Shown: positions 1-6,714, counted from the stretch's first letter. The stretch is 9,949 bases of DNA from 66-474 sp036279975 (GCA_036279975.1 DASURP010000107.1:1-9949); one strand, 5' to 3'. The notes: generated from the sequence alone by a model not told the origin. Program-made: numbers and translations.

Positions 1-1845
1 TCAGCGATTGAACACCACGTTCACCATCACCAGCGTCACCATCAGCATCAGCGCCGTCAGCGGCAGGCCCACCCGCACGAAATCGCGCGGCTTGTAGCCG
101 CCGGGGCCGGCCACGATCAGGAGGGTGGGGCTGGCGCCGGGGATCAGGAAGGTGTTGGACACCGACAGCGCCACGATCAACGCATAGACGGCCGGGTTGC
201 CGCCGGAAGCCAACGCGATGTTGATGGCCATCGGCACCATCATCACCGCGGTGCCGACGTGCGAGATGATCTGCGAAAAGATCAGCGCGAGGATCGCCAC
301 GAAGGCCTGGATCGCCCACTGCGGCAGGCCGCCGAGGTAGCGCATGATCTCCTGCGCCATCCATGCGGCGGTGCCGGTGGAATCCATCGAAATGCCGAGC
401 GGGATCAGGCAGGCCATCACGAAGATGGTCTTCCAGTTGATCGCCCCGTAGGCCTCGTCCATGTTGAGCACGCCGGCCAGCAGCATCCCGACCGCGCCGG
501 CCATCATCGCCACCGACAGCCTGAGGTCGGTGAACAGGCCCAGGCCCATTGCCAGCGCGAAGAACACCAGCGCGTAGCGGACCTTGCCCGGGCGCTGCTC
601 CTCGCTCGGGATGTCGGTGACCGGCACCAGGTCGCGGCTCTCGGCGGCCAGCGAGAGGTCGCGCCAGTAGCTGTGCAACACCAGCGAATCACCGGCGCGC
701 AGGGTCAGCTTGCGCGCGTCCTCGCCGCGGATGACCTCGTCGCCGCGGTTCACCGCGAGCACGGAAATGCCATAGCGCTTGCGCAGGCGCAGCTCGCCGA
801 TCTGGTGCTTGATGAACTTCGAGCTGGGCGGGATGACCACCTCGGAGATGCCGGCGCGGGTCGGGTTGAACATGTCGGCCAGTGCCTGGATGCGGTTGCC
901 CACCCGGCATTGCATGGACTGCGCGAAGGCGTTGACCGCCGCGCGCGGTCCCAGCACGCCCAGCACGGTGCCGACCCAGATCATCTGGTCGGAGGGCGGT
1001 GCCAGCCGCGCCTCGTTGCCGTTCTTGACCGCGAGGATCAGCGGTGCGTGTTCCAGCGTCTCGGCCTCGCCGATGCTCATGCCGACCAGCGGGCTGTCGG
1101 CGGTGACGGTGAGCTCGAGCACTTCGCCTTCGATGCCGTAGGTGTCGGCGAAGTAGCTTTCGGTGCGTCCGGGGGTGACCTTGGGCTTGTCGTCCTCGTC
1201 CGGCATCAGGCGCCGGGTCAGGAACGCGAAGTAGCCGATGCCGACCAGCAGCAGCGGGATGCCGATCGGCGTGATCGCGAACAGCTTGAAGGGCTCGATG
1301 GTCTGCGCACCCGGCGGCAGGTTGCGGTTGGCGCTGGCGATCAGGTCGTTGAGCAGGATCAGCGGCGAGTTGGAAATCAGCGTCATGCTGGTGCCGGCCA
1401 GGATGCAGAACGCCATCGGCAGCAGCAGGCGCTTCAGCGGCACGCCGGTGCGCGCGGAAATGCGGCTGGCCACCGGCAGGAACAGCGCCGCCAGCGCCTG
1501 GCTCTGGATGATCGACGACAGGATTCCGACCGTGGAATTGAGCAACAGCGAAACGCGGCTCTCGACGCCCCCGGACAGGCGCAGGATGAAGGAGGCTGCG
1601 CGGTTCAGCACGCCGGTGCGATCCAGCCCCGCGCCCATGATCATGATGCCGATCAGGGACAGCACCGCGTTGGAGGCGAAGCCGTCGAACAGTTGCTGCA
1701 CCGGCATCAGCCCGGTGATGCCGATCACCACCAGCACCAGCAGCGCGACGATGTCGGCGCGCACCCACTCCAGGATCAGCATGATCACGGTGAAGCAGAC
1801 CAGCCCGAGCACCAGCAGCATGTCGGGGGTGAGGGTCAGCTCCAT
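1..1845 (-). CDS. SLC13-family permease with two central RCK_C (TrkA-C) domains
   Basis: A 614-residue inner-membrane transporter of the divalent anion:Na+ symporter (SLC13/DASS) superfamily. Hydrophobic segments at about residues 8-45, 58-80, 98-125, 140-168 and 188-210 form the first half; about 423-460, 470-488, 510-545, 552-580 and 590-612 form the second. Between them lies a soluble insert of about 200 residues with two RCK_C-like units (about 235-310 and 328-405), a usual arrangement in bacterial members and probably ligand-sensing. The hairpin regions read QSQALAALFLP (near 114) and SHVGTAVMMVP (near 528) where classical members carry SNT/NNT-type motifs. Other signatures are SNSPLILLN (158-166) and SNTFLIPGASP (563-573). 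The ATG at 1845 starts a typical short N-terminus just before the first membrane segment; the ribosome site is weak. It lies 46 bp after the trmB stop on the same strand and may be co-transcribed. The substrate (sulfate, dicarboxylate or other anion) cannot be told from sequence. The family is secure, the function is not. Confidence 0.9.
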   Translation of the reverse strand: MELTLTPDMLLVLGLVCFTVIMLILEWVRADIVALLVLVVIGITGLMPVQQLFDGFASNAVLSLIGIMIMGAGLDRTGVLNRAASFILRLSGGVESRVSLLLNSTVGILSSIIQSQALAALFLPVASRISARTGVPLKRLLLPMAFCILAGTSMTLISNSPLILLNDLIASANRNLPPGAQTIEPFKLFAITPIGIPLLLVGIGYFAFLTRRLMPDEDDKPKVTPGRTESYFADTYGIEGEVLELTVTADSPLVGMSIGEAETLEHAPLILAVKNGNEARLAPPSDQMIWVGTVLGVLGPRAAVNAFAQSMQCRVGNRIQALADMFNPTRAGISEVVIPPSSKFIKHQIGELRLRKRYGISVLAVNRGDEVIRGEDARKLTLRAGDSLVLHSYWRDLSLAAESRDLVPVTDIPSEEQRPGKVRYALVFFALAMGLGLFTDLRLSVAMMAGAVGMLLAGVLNMDEAYGAINWKTIFVMACLIPLGISMDSTGTAAWMAQEIMRYLGGLPQWAIQAFVAILALIFSQIISHVGTAVMMVPMAINIALASGGNPAVYALIVALSVSNTFLIPGASPTLLIVAGPGGYKPRDFVRVGLPLTALMLMVTLVMVNVVFNR

Positions 1846-1891
1846 CGGCGCGGGGATCCGTCAGGTCAGCGTGCGGGCGGGTACATGATTT

Positions 1892-2614
1892 TCACACACG
1901 GTCGTACAACAGATCCGTAACCGGATGGCCGAGCGCCAGCCCGCGTCGTTCGAAACGCGTCTCGATCCGCCATGCCGGTCGCTTCGATTCACCGCTTTCC
2001 CCGATCCGCAATCGCCAGCCCGGTTGCGCGGCCAGCACTTCCCTTGCCTGCAAAGCATACTCGGCCCAATCGCTGGCGAAATGCAACAGACCACCCGGTT
2101 TAACGCGGGTTGCCAGCAGTGCGGCGAACGCCGGCTGGAGCAGGCGCCGCTTGTGGTGGCGTTTCTTCGGCCACGGATCCGGGAACCAGATGCGGACTTC
2201 GTCCAGCGCGGCTGGCGGGATCTCGTATTGCAGCACCTCGACCGCGTCGTGGTTCCAGATGCGCACGTTGCCGGTAGCCGACGCCGCCAGCGCATTCATC
2301 AGCCGGCCGACCCCGGGGCGATGCACCTCGATGCCGAGGTAGTCGCGCGCGGGATCGTGTTCGCCGGCCCAGGCCAGTGCCTCGCCGTTGCCGAAGCCGA
2401 TTTCCAGCACGCGCGGCGCGTGGCGTCCGAACAGCGCATCGAGATCGCGTGGTTCGCCCCGGTTCCCGGAAGGCGCGTAGTCGATCCCGAAGCGGGCCCA
2501 GTGTTCGACGAACGCGCGTTGCTGCGCGCGGGTTATTCGACCTTCCCGCAAGACGAAGCTGCGGATGCGGCGGTGGTGGTCGCCCGGTACGGTATCGGTT
2601 TCGCCGCTGCTCAA
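1892..2614 (-). CDS. trmB: tRNA (guanine-N7-)-methyltransferase TrmB
   Basis: A SAM-dependent cytosolic enzyme that makes 7-methylguanosine at position 46 of the tRNA variable loop. With the TTG start at 2614 the protein has 240 residues, normal for the family. Visible motifs are RSFVLREGR (18-26), the SAM loop EIGFGNG (71-77), GIEVHR (94-99), NHDAVEVL (121-128), the family hallmark FPDPWPKKRHHKRR (144-157) and TRFERRG (219-225). The acidic and hydroxyl residues corresponding to the E. coli active site (E71, E96, D123, D146, T219, E222) are all present, so the enzyme should be active. No ATG or GTG precedes the conserved N-terminal motif within the last bases of thiG. The TTG overlaps the thiG stop as TTGA, which argues for this start and for translational coupling. 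The reading frame stays open far upstream, antisense-like through thiG, but that part has no family similarity. The thiG-trmB neighbourhood is typical of xanthomonads. Confidence 0.95.
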   Translation of the reverse strand: MSSGETDTVPGDHHRRIRSFVLREGRITRAQQRAFVEHWARFGIDYAPSGNRGEPRDLDALFGRHAPRVLEIGFGNGEALAWAGEHDPARDYLGIEVHRPGVGRLMNALAASATGNVRIWNHDAVEVLQYEIPPAALDEVRIWFPDPWPKKRHHKRRLLQPAFAALLATRVKPGGLLHFASDWAEYALQAREVLAAQPGWRLRIGESGESKRPAWRIETRFERRGLALGHPVTDLLYDRV

Positions 2615-3426
2615 GCGATCAACCCGTCGACCGGACTCGACGCCGACGCGTAGCGTTTGCGCGGGATGCGCCCGGCGCGGAACGCGGCGCGGCCGGCTTC
2701 GATTGCGCATTTCATCGCGTGTGCCATCAACAGCGGATCCCTGGCATGCGCGATCGCGGTGTTCATCAGCACGCCATCGCAACCGAGTTCCATCGCCAGC
2801 GCGGCGTCGGAGGCGGTGCCGACGCCGGCATCGACGATCACCGGGATCTTCGCGTTCTCCACGATCTCGAGGAGGGTGTAGCGGTTCTGGATGCCGAGTC
2901 CGGAACCGATCGGCGCAGCCAGTGGCATCACCGCCGCGCAACCCATTTCCTCGAAGCGGCGCGCCAGCAATGGATCGTCGGTGGTGTACACCATCACGTC
3001 GAAACCGTCCTTCACCAACGCTGCGGCCGCCGCGAGGGTGGCGATCACGTCGGGGAACAAGGTCTTCTGGTCGCCGATCGTTTCCAGCTTCACCAGCGAA
3101 TGGCCGTCCAGCAATTCGCGCGCGAGTCGGCAGGTGCGCAGGCATTCCTCCGCGGTGTGGCAGCCCGCGGTGTTGGGCAGCAGGGTGTAGCGGTCCGGTG
3201 GCAGGGCATCGAGCAGGTTGGGTTCGCCGGGCTGCTGGCCCAGGTTCATCCGGCGCACCGCGAAGGTGACGATCTCGGAGCCCGCCGCTTCGGTGGCGCG
3301 CCGGGTTTCGTCGAGATCCTTGAACTTGCCCGTGCCGGTCAGCAGGCGCGAGCGGAAGGTGCGGCCGGCGATGACGAGTGGGTCGGGCGGGATAGTGGCG
3401 GGGGCGGATTGCAGTTGGGCGTTCAT
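2611..3426 (-). CDS. thiG: Thiazole synthase ThiG
   Basis: A TIM-barrel cytosolic enzyme of thiamine biosynthesis. It condenses 1-deoxy-D-xylulose 5-phosphate, dehydroglycine and sulfur from ThiS thiocarboxylate into the thiazole phosphate. The 271-residue protein has the expected full length. Family signatures are SRLLTGTGKF (26-35), VTFAVRRMNL (53-62), LLPNTAGC (82-89), LVKLETIGD (111-119) with K113 as the probable Schiff-base lysine for the pentose, PLAAPIGSGLGI in the middle of the barrel, and VIVDAGVGTASDAALAMELGCDG (about 190-210; described in pieces), which includes the phosphate-binding part. The start was placed at ATG 3426 (MNAQLQ). An ATG 14 codons upstream is also in frame but would add a non-family extension across a TACAAT promoter-like hexamer. 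The ribosome site is weak (GAAG about 10 bases upstream). It is separated from thiS by 323 bp instead of being adjacent, and overlaps trmB by 4 bases. Confidence 0.96.
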   Translation of the reverse strand: MNAQLQSAPATIPPDPLVIAGRTFRSRLLTGTGKFKDLDETRRATEAAGSEIVTFAVRRMNLGQQPGEPNLLDALPPDRYTLLPNTAGCHTAEECLRTCRLARELLDGHSLVKLETIGDQKTLFPDVIATLAAAAALVKDGFDVMVYTTDDPLLARRFEEMGCAAVMPLAAPIGSGLGIQNRYTLLEIVENAKIPVIVDAGVGTASDAALAMELGCDGVLMNTAIAHARDPLLMAHAMKCAIEAGRAAFRAGRIPRKRYASASSPVDGLIA

Positions 3427-3454
3427 GGTTGCGTGCTTCGGAAAGCAAAACACG

Positions 3455-3460
3455 ATTGTA
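3455..3460 (-). promoter_or_regulatory. Possible -10 box for thiG
   Basis: On the minus strand the hexamer TACAAT (5 of 6 to TATAAT) lies 28 bases before the thiG ATG. An identical hexamer precedes thiS. No good TTGACA-like box is seen 16-18 bases upstream, so this is a weak call. If real, it would give thiG its own promoter downstream of the repeat-rich gap. Confidence 0.3.
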
Positions 3461-3606
3461 GTACGCACGGTGTGGCGGCTCGTCGGCGGATTGCCGCGAC
3501 ATTGGAGCCGTGGACGCGCTCGCTGCGCGAGCGGGCGCGGTTGCCGTGCATGGATCAGGCGAGCAACCGTCCTTGGTACGGGGCGCCGGCCCGGCCGTCC
3601 CTGGCC

Positions 3607-3667
3607 GGTCGTTCGTCGGCGCGCGACCTGCCGCCGGCAGATCGCAAGCGCGCTGCCTCACCCTCGC
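3607..3667 (+). repeat. REP-like repeat unit, copy A
   Basis: This unit has three parts: a lead-in with CGTTCG, a short hairpin (GCGA + CTGCC, loop GCC, GGCAG + TCGC, 3623-3645) and a tail. The 24-base tail at 3642-3665 begins TCGCAAGCGCGC and ends CTCACCCTC; it matches the tail of copy B at 20 of 24 positions. The two copies are in direct orientation, about 92 bases apart. A repeated, palindrome-plus-tail form in an intergenic gap is typical of REP-type elements. Whether it is dispersed in the genome cannot be seen here. Confidence 0.55.
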
Positions 3668-3697
3668 AAAGCAACCCGGCCCGCGGCTTCCTGCCTC

Positions 3698-3760
3698 GGG
3701 CGTTCGAACGCGCACGAGATGCCTTCGGGCATCTCGCAAACGCGCGTTCTCACCCTCCGC
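3698..3760 (+). repeat. REP-like repeat unit, copy B, overlapping the 3' end of thiS
   Basis: This unit begins with the palindrome GCGTTCGAACGC (3700-3711) and has a perfect 9-bp stem CGAGATGCC/GGCATCTCG with a TTCG loop (3715-3736). The tail TCGCAAACGCGC...CTCACCCTC (3734-3757) resembles copy A. An outer 8-bp stem GAACGCGC/GCGCGTTC (3706-3713 with 3742-3749) closes over the inner one. The tail covers the thiS stop codon and its last glycine codons. Because the structure starts directly after the thiS stop, it may also act as a transcript 3' end or RNA stabiliser; no T run follows on the minus strand. Confidence 0.6.
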
Positions 3761-3950
3761 CAATGGCCTGCACGATTTCCACGTGGTCGCCCTCGTGCAG
3801 GGGCTGCTGCGCGTGCCGGCTGCGCGGCACGATCTCGTGATTGACTTCCACCGCGACACGCCGTTCTCCGCGCCCGGTTTCCGCGAGCAGCTTGGCGATG
3901 GTGGTCGCCGGTGCGCAGTCGTGCACCTGGCCGTTGAGGAAAATCTGCAT
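3750..3950 (-). CDS. thiS: Sulfur carrier protein ThiS
   Basis: A 66-residue ubiquitin-like sulfur carrier of thiazole synthesis. Its C-terminal glycine is adenylated by ThiF, converted to a thiocarboxylate, and delivers sulfur to ThiG. The N-terminal strand MQIFLNGQ, the central segment TTIAKLLAETG (about 16-26), VAVEVNHEIVPRS (about 32-44) and LHEGDHVEIVQAIGGG at the C-terminus are all typical. The end is GGG; the functional terminal Gly-Gly is therefore intact. The ATG at 3950 is the only sensible start. No Shine-Dalgarno sequence precedes it, and a TACAAT hexamer ends 6 bases before the ATG, which would fit a leaderless mRNA. It is the first gene of the leftward thiS-thiG-trmB cluster, although a repeat-filled gap separates it from thiG. 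No ThiF gene is in the window. Confidence 0.94.
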   Translation of the reverse strand: MQIFLNGQVHDCAPATTIAKLLAETGRGERRVAVEVNHEIVPRSRHAQQPLHEGDHVEIVQAIGGG

Positions 3951-3956
3951 GCGTGG

Positions 3957-3962
3957 ATTGTA
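3957..3962 (-). promoter_or_regulatory. Possible -10 box for thiS
   Basis: The hexamer TACAAT on the minus strand ends 6 bases before the thiS ATG, so transcription would begin at or very near the A of the start codon. No clear -35 box is present; the place where it would lie is occupied by the hairpin at 3963-3990. The call rests on the hexamer and on the missing ribosome site. Confidence 0.3.
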
Positions 3963-3990
3963 ACGCCCCGCGAGCTCAATCGCGGGGCGT
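3963..3990 (-). terminator. Hairpin between the FecR-domain gene and thiS
   Basis: A perfect 10-bp inverted repeat, ACGCCCCGCG and CGCGGGGCGT, with an 8-base loop. It begins 16 bases past the stop codon of the FecR-domain gene on the minus strand, a normal place for an intrinsic terminator. The T run after it is poor (TTACAAT), so termination may be weak or depend on other factors. Confidence 0.6.
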
Positions 3991-4006
3991 CAGGTGGCGG
4001 TTTGGT

Positions 4007-6511
4007 TCAATGAATCCGGTTTCCGCTGCTATCGGGTGGATGTTTCCTTGAGCGTGGCTCGCGACCTTCCGGTTCCGATGCGTTGCGCGGTTGCGCGACG
4101 CGCTGAACGTCGCGCCCACGCACCTGCGGCTGGCGTTGCATTTCCGCCGCGTGCCGCTGCGCCTGCATCTGCATGGCGCGTTGCTGTTGCATCTGCTGTT
4201 GCTGTTGCATGGCCTGCTCGCGGTTGTACTGCTGCGCCTGCACCTGGGCCCGGCGTTGCTGCTGCACTTGCTGTTCGCGACGCTGCTGCTGCATCTGCTG
4301 TTGCATGGCCTGCTCGCGGTTGTACTGCTGCGCCTGCACCTGGGCCTGGCGTTGCTGCTGGGCTTGCTGTTCACGTGCGCGCTGTTGTTGCGCTTGTTGC
4401 TCGCGTGCGCGTTGCTGTTGCTGGTCCTGCGGCCGTGCCTGCTGCGCACCCAGGCGTTGCCGGATTTCGGGACCGGCCTGGGCCTGCCGCAGGGCCCGGT
4501 CGTCAATCCGGCGCGGCGCGAATTCGGTCGACCGGGTCACCGGCGAGCGCCCGGGTGCCGCCACGCGCTGCGGCTCGGCGGGACGCACTGCCGGTGCGCG
4601 CGACGATACCGTCGGCTGCCCGGGGTGGGCGAAACGCGCGCTCGGCAATTCATCCGGACGTCGCGCGGGTTGCGTGGGCTCGCTGCGCGCGGGGATCGGG
4701 CGCACCGTGTTCCTGAAGCCCGACGCCATGGTGTCGCCACGGCGCGCCGACGGTTCCGACGGCCGCGACGGGATCGCGCGGTCGCGGCGCAACGCGGTGA
4801 TCGCGGCGTTGCCGGCGGCGTCCGCAGCCGGCTCGCGAACGAGTTTCACGCGTTCATTGCGCGGCCCGTTGTCGGGACGGGTCTTGCGCAGTTCCTGCAG
4901 TTGCGCCGGGGTCGGCGGCTGGCCGTGCTGGCTGGCGATGACTTTCCTGCGTGCCGCGAATTCGACCGGCCGCGGCGGCGGCTGGTGGCGCGCGACCACC
5001 GGCCGCGTGAACGGTTCGCGTCCGTCCAGCGTGGCGGGTTTTGCAACGGGCCGCCTGAGGCCGAGGCTGGCCTTGCCCGGGTTGACGTCGGGGCGCAGCG
5101 CGAGCCGGGTGCGCGCGAGCTCGTTGCGGTCCAGTTTCAGCACTGCGGGATGCACCGGGCGTGCGTCGGTGAATACGTTGCGCGGCACCGCGGTCACGGC
5201 GACGGGCAGCGTGCGGTAGGCGTAGTCATGCCCGCCGCGCGGTGGCACGCGACCCGCGCGGTAATCGTCGTAGAAGTTGTTGATGACCGTCTTGTTGACG
5301 TACACGTTGCGGATGTTGGTCACGTTGACGCGGGTGAAGTAACTCCGCGAGGCGTGGAACCAGGGCATGTACACGTCGCGCGGACCCAGCGGGAACCAGC
5401 CCACGGGCCGGCTGCCGCCGAAATTGAGCGACAACGAGAAACCCGATCCGCCGATGAAGGCGACCAGCGCGGGTGCGTACACCGGGCGCACGTCGAGCGG
5501 TCCCGGCAGCCAACCCCAGCGGTTGCTGATGTAGACCCAGCGGCCGTAATGGAAGGGCGCGAAGCCCCAGGGTTGGTCGTCCACCCAGGTCCAGCCCCAC
5601 GGCTCGATCCATGCCCAGTGGCCGTAGCGGTACGGCGCCCAGCCGGCCGGGACCGAGCTCGGATACCAGACATTGCCGTAGGCGGGCGTGTCGTCCCAGC
5701 GGCCGTACTGGTACAGGTCGTCGCCACCGATCATTTCGGGCGGCACGTATTGGCGCGGCTGTTCTGCGTAGCGGTCGTAGTTGCTGTCGCGCGTTTCGCA
5801 GAAGCGGTCGAAGTCGTCGGGTTGCGGCAAGCCGTCCAGGTCGACGCTGGCCAGGGTCGAGTCGTTGAAGCGGTAGGACGTGCCCGCCACCACCTGGCGG
5901 CTGGCGCCGTTCTCGCCGTACACCGTGCCCGAGCCCTGGAATACCGTGACCATGCTGCCGGTGCCGTCGGGATCGTTGTCGATGCGGAAAACGCCGGGTG
6001 TCGCTGCAACGAACGCAATGGTCGGGGTATCCACCTCGAAGTTCGCGCCCTGGGCCATATGGCGCACGGCCAGGTTCAAGGTGCCCTGCGACAGCTCGAT
6101 CTGGACGTTGTCCTGGGCAAGGTTCAGGAAGTCGAAGGCCGAATCATGGTCGATGCGAACCGAGGCGTCGCCGAGCTCGAGCACGGCGCGGCCGGCGTCG
6201 CCAGTCAGCAGCCGGTCGCCGATCACCATCGGGCGGTTGATTTCAACCGAACCCCAATTGTTTTCGCCGGCGGGCGCGAACTGCACCTGGCCGGAGAGAT
6301 ACGCCATGCGCGCGACCCGGCCGGGGGCCTGATCGTAGCTTCCGTAGTCCGCGGACGGGCCCTGGCTGCCATAGTCCGTGGCCGGCTCGTAAGGCTGGGT
6401 GTTGTCGTATTGCTGGGCCTGCACCGCTGCGCCGAGCAGCAGGGCGCAGACGCCGAAGCCCACCAGCAGTGGTCGCGTGAGACGGATGTGGAACAGACGG
6501 ATGCTGGACAT
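4007..6511 (-). CDS. Exported FecR-domain protein with DUF6600-like region and Gln/Arg-rich repeat tail
   Basis: An 834-residue secreted or periplasmic protein. The Sec signal peptide has basic residues up to 13, a hydrophobic core at 15-29 and a probable cut at VQA-QQ near 32. The FecR-like domain (about 64-215) includes the segment GDRLLTGDAGRAVLELGDASVRI (about 98-120; given as two parts, GDRLLTGDAGR and AVLELGDASVRI). A tyrosine/tryptophan-rich region (about 268-385) repeats the pattern YG-x-W followed by W-x-P or WGW, as in proteins annotated DUF6600. Residues 420-680 are basic, proline/arginine-rich and probably disordered; 683-800 is a glutamine/arginine-rich, coiled-coil-prone tail made of internal repeats. 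The start MSSIRLF was chosen because it opens the signal peptide and follows a GGGGG ribosome site. There is no transmembrane helix after the signal, unlike the iron-signalling FecR, and no sigma factor or TonB receptor gene is nearby, so a role in iron signalling is unlikely. A cell-surface or matrix role is only a guess. Confidence 0.88.
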   Translation of the reverse strand: MSSIRLFHIRLTRPLLVGFGVCALLLGAAVQAQQYDNTQPYEPATDYGSQGPSADYGSYDQAPGRVARMAYLSGQVQFAPAGENNWGSVEINRPMVIGDRLLTGDAGRAVLELGDASVRIDHDSAFDFLNLAQDNVQIELSQGTLNLAVRHMAQGANFEVDTPTIAFVAATPGVFRIDNDPDGTGSMVTVFQGSGTVYGENGASRQVVAGTSYRFNDSTLASVDLDGLPQPDDFDRFCETRDSNYDRYAEQPRQYVPPEMIGGDDLYQYGRWDDTPAYGNVWYPSSVPAGWAPYRYGHWAWIEPWGWTWVDDQPWGFAPFHYGRWVYISNRWGWLPGPLDVRPVYAPALVAFIGGSGFSLSLNFGGSRPVGWFPLGPRDVYMPWFHASRSYFTRVNVTNIRNVYVNKTVINNFYDDYRAGRVPPRGGHDYAYRTLPVAVTAVPRNVFTDARPVHPAVLKLDRNELARTRLALRPDVNPGKASLGLRRPVAKPATLDGREPFTRPVVARHQPPPRPVEFAARRKVIASQHGQPPTPAQLQELRKTRPDNGPRNERVKLVREPAADAAGNAAITALRRDRAIPSRPSEPSARRGDTMASGFRNTVRPIPARSEPTQPARRPDELPSARFAHPGQPTVSSRAPAVRPAEPQRVAAPGRSPVTRSTEFAPRRIDDRALRQAQAGPEIRQRLGAQQARPQDQQQQRAREQQAQQQRAREQQAQQQRQAQVQAQQYNREQAMQQQMQQQRREQQVQQQRRAQVQAQQYNREQAMQQQQQMQQQRAMQMQAQRHAAEMQRQPQVRGRDVQRVAQPRNASEPEGREPRSRKHPPDSSGNRIH
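4202..4360 (-). repeat. Imperfect 96-bp-period tandem repeat inside the Gln-rich tail
   Basis: Bases 4202-4264 and 4298-4360 are identical over 63 positions except one (4251 C versus 4347 T). They encode two copies of the peptide AQVQAQQYNREQAMQQQ, spaced 32 residues apart. A second, shorter tandem repeat with a 30-bp period follows at about 4371-4420 and encodes QQQRAREQQA twice. All are CTG/TTG-rich on the plus strand, the kind of sequence that changes length by replication slippage. Confidence 0.85.
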
Positions 6512-6551
6512 GGCAACCCCCGTGGTGAACCCGGGCGCGGCTGACGTGCCT

Positions 6552-6593
6552 CGTCGGAGCGGCGCCCTGCGTCCGACGGGTTCATGTAAACCC
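6552..6593 (-). promoter_or_regulatory. Two hairpins in the 5' leader of the FecR-domain gene
   Basis: Arms CGTCGGA and TCCGACG (6552-6558 with 6572-6578, 13-base loop) form a 7-bp stem; GGGTT and AACCC (6578-6582 with 6589-6593) form a 5-bp stem next to it. Both lie 40-80 bases upstream of the ATG and would sit in the leader if the promoter at 6628-6656 is used. No known riboswitch is recognised. Confidence 0.3.
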
Positions 6594-6627
6594 ATGCGGG
6601 CTGAATGCTGACCTGCTGAGTACATTA

Positions 6628-6656
6628 TTTATCGCCGAGTCGTGGATGACGTTCAG
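6628..6656 (-). promoter_or_regulatory. Candidate promoter of the FecR-domain gene
   Basis: On the minus strand CTGAAC (6656-6651) and GATAAA (6633-6628) are 17 bases apart, matching the sigma-70 consensus at 3 and 4 of 6 positions. The -10 side lies in an AT-rich island (6621-6632) that stands out in GC-rich surroundings. It would give a 5' leader of about 110 bases. Confidence 0.35.
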
Positions 6657-6673
6657 CTTGTGTTTTACGATCG

Positions 6674-6703
6674 TTGCACGACTGGCGCCGCGCTCGCTAA
6701 CAT
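6674..6703 (+). promoter_or_regulatory. Candidate promoter of the tRNA-Gly gene
   Basis: TTGCAC (6674-6679) and TAACAT (6698-6703) are 18 bases apart, with the -10 box 11 bases before the first tRNA base. This spacing fits a short-leader tRNA promoter, divergent from the FecR-domain gene. Confidence 0.45.
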
Positions 6704-6714
6704 TCCGTTACGGT

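Larger units (their letters stand above)
3427..3749. other. Hairpin-rich non-coding gap between thiS and thiG
   Basis: I see no credible gene in these 323 bp; reading frames across it are open only because of GC bias. It holds several inverted repeats: 7-bp arms CGCTCGC/GCGAGCG at 3517-3533 (loop TGC), 6-bp arms CCGGCC/GGCCGG at 3591-3608, a 4+5 bp stem at 3623-3645, a palindrome at 3700-3711, and a nested stem at 3706-3749. The last two structures belong to a duplicated unit annotated separately. In related genomes thiS and thiG are normally adjacent, so this looks like DNA inserted or grown between them. Confidence 0.6.

Noticed and set aside
64..216. FecR-type iron signalling assigned from the FecR-like domain
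   Set aside because: These numbers are residues of the protein encoded at 4007-6511. It has an N-terminal signal peptide and no later membrane helix, and no sigma factor or TonB receptor gene is close, so the sigma-regulator role of FecR does not fit.
259..1920. Long plus-strand open frame (553 codons) across the permease gene
   Set aside because: It is rich in H, R, D, Q and A with no hydrophobic core or familiar motif. The opposite strand encodes a clear membrane transporter, so this is a GC-bias shadow.
2614..3979. Upstream extension of the trmB frame toward thiS (to about 695 residues)
   Set aside because: It runs out of frame through thiG and has no TrmB similarity before the RSFVLREGR region. 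thiG and thiS explain this DNA.
4091..6544. Long plus-strand open frame (817 codons) opposite the FecR-domain gene
   Set aside because: The leucine-rich start is only the complement of CAG/CAA glutamine codons. The minus strand has a signal peptide, domains and a ribosome site.
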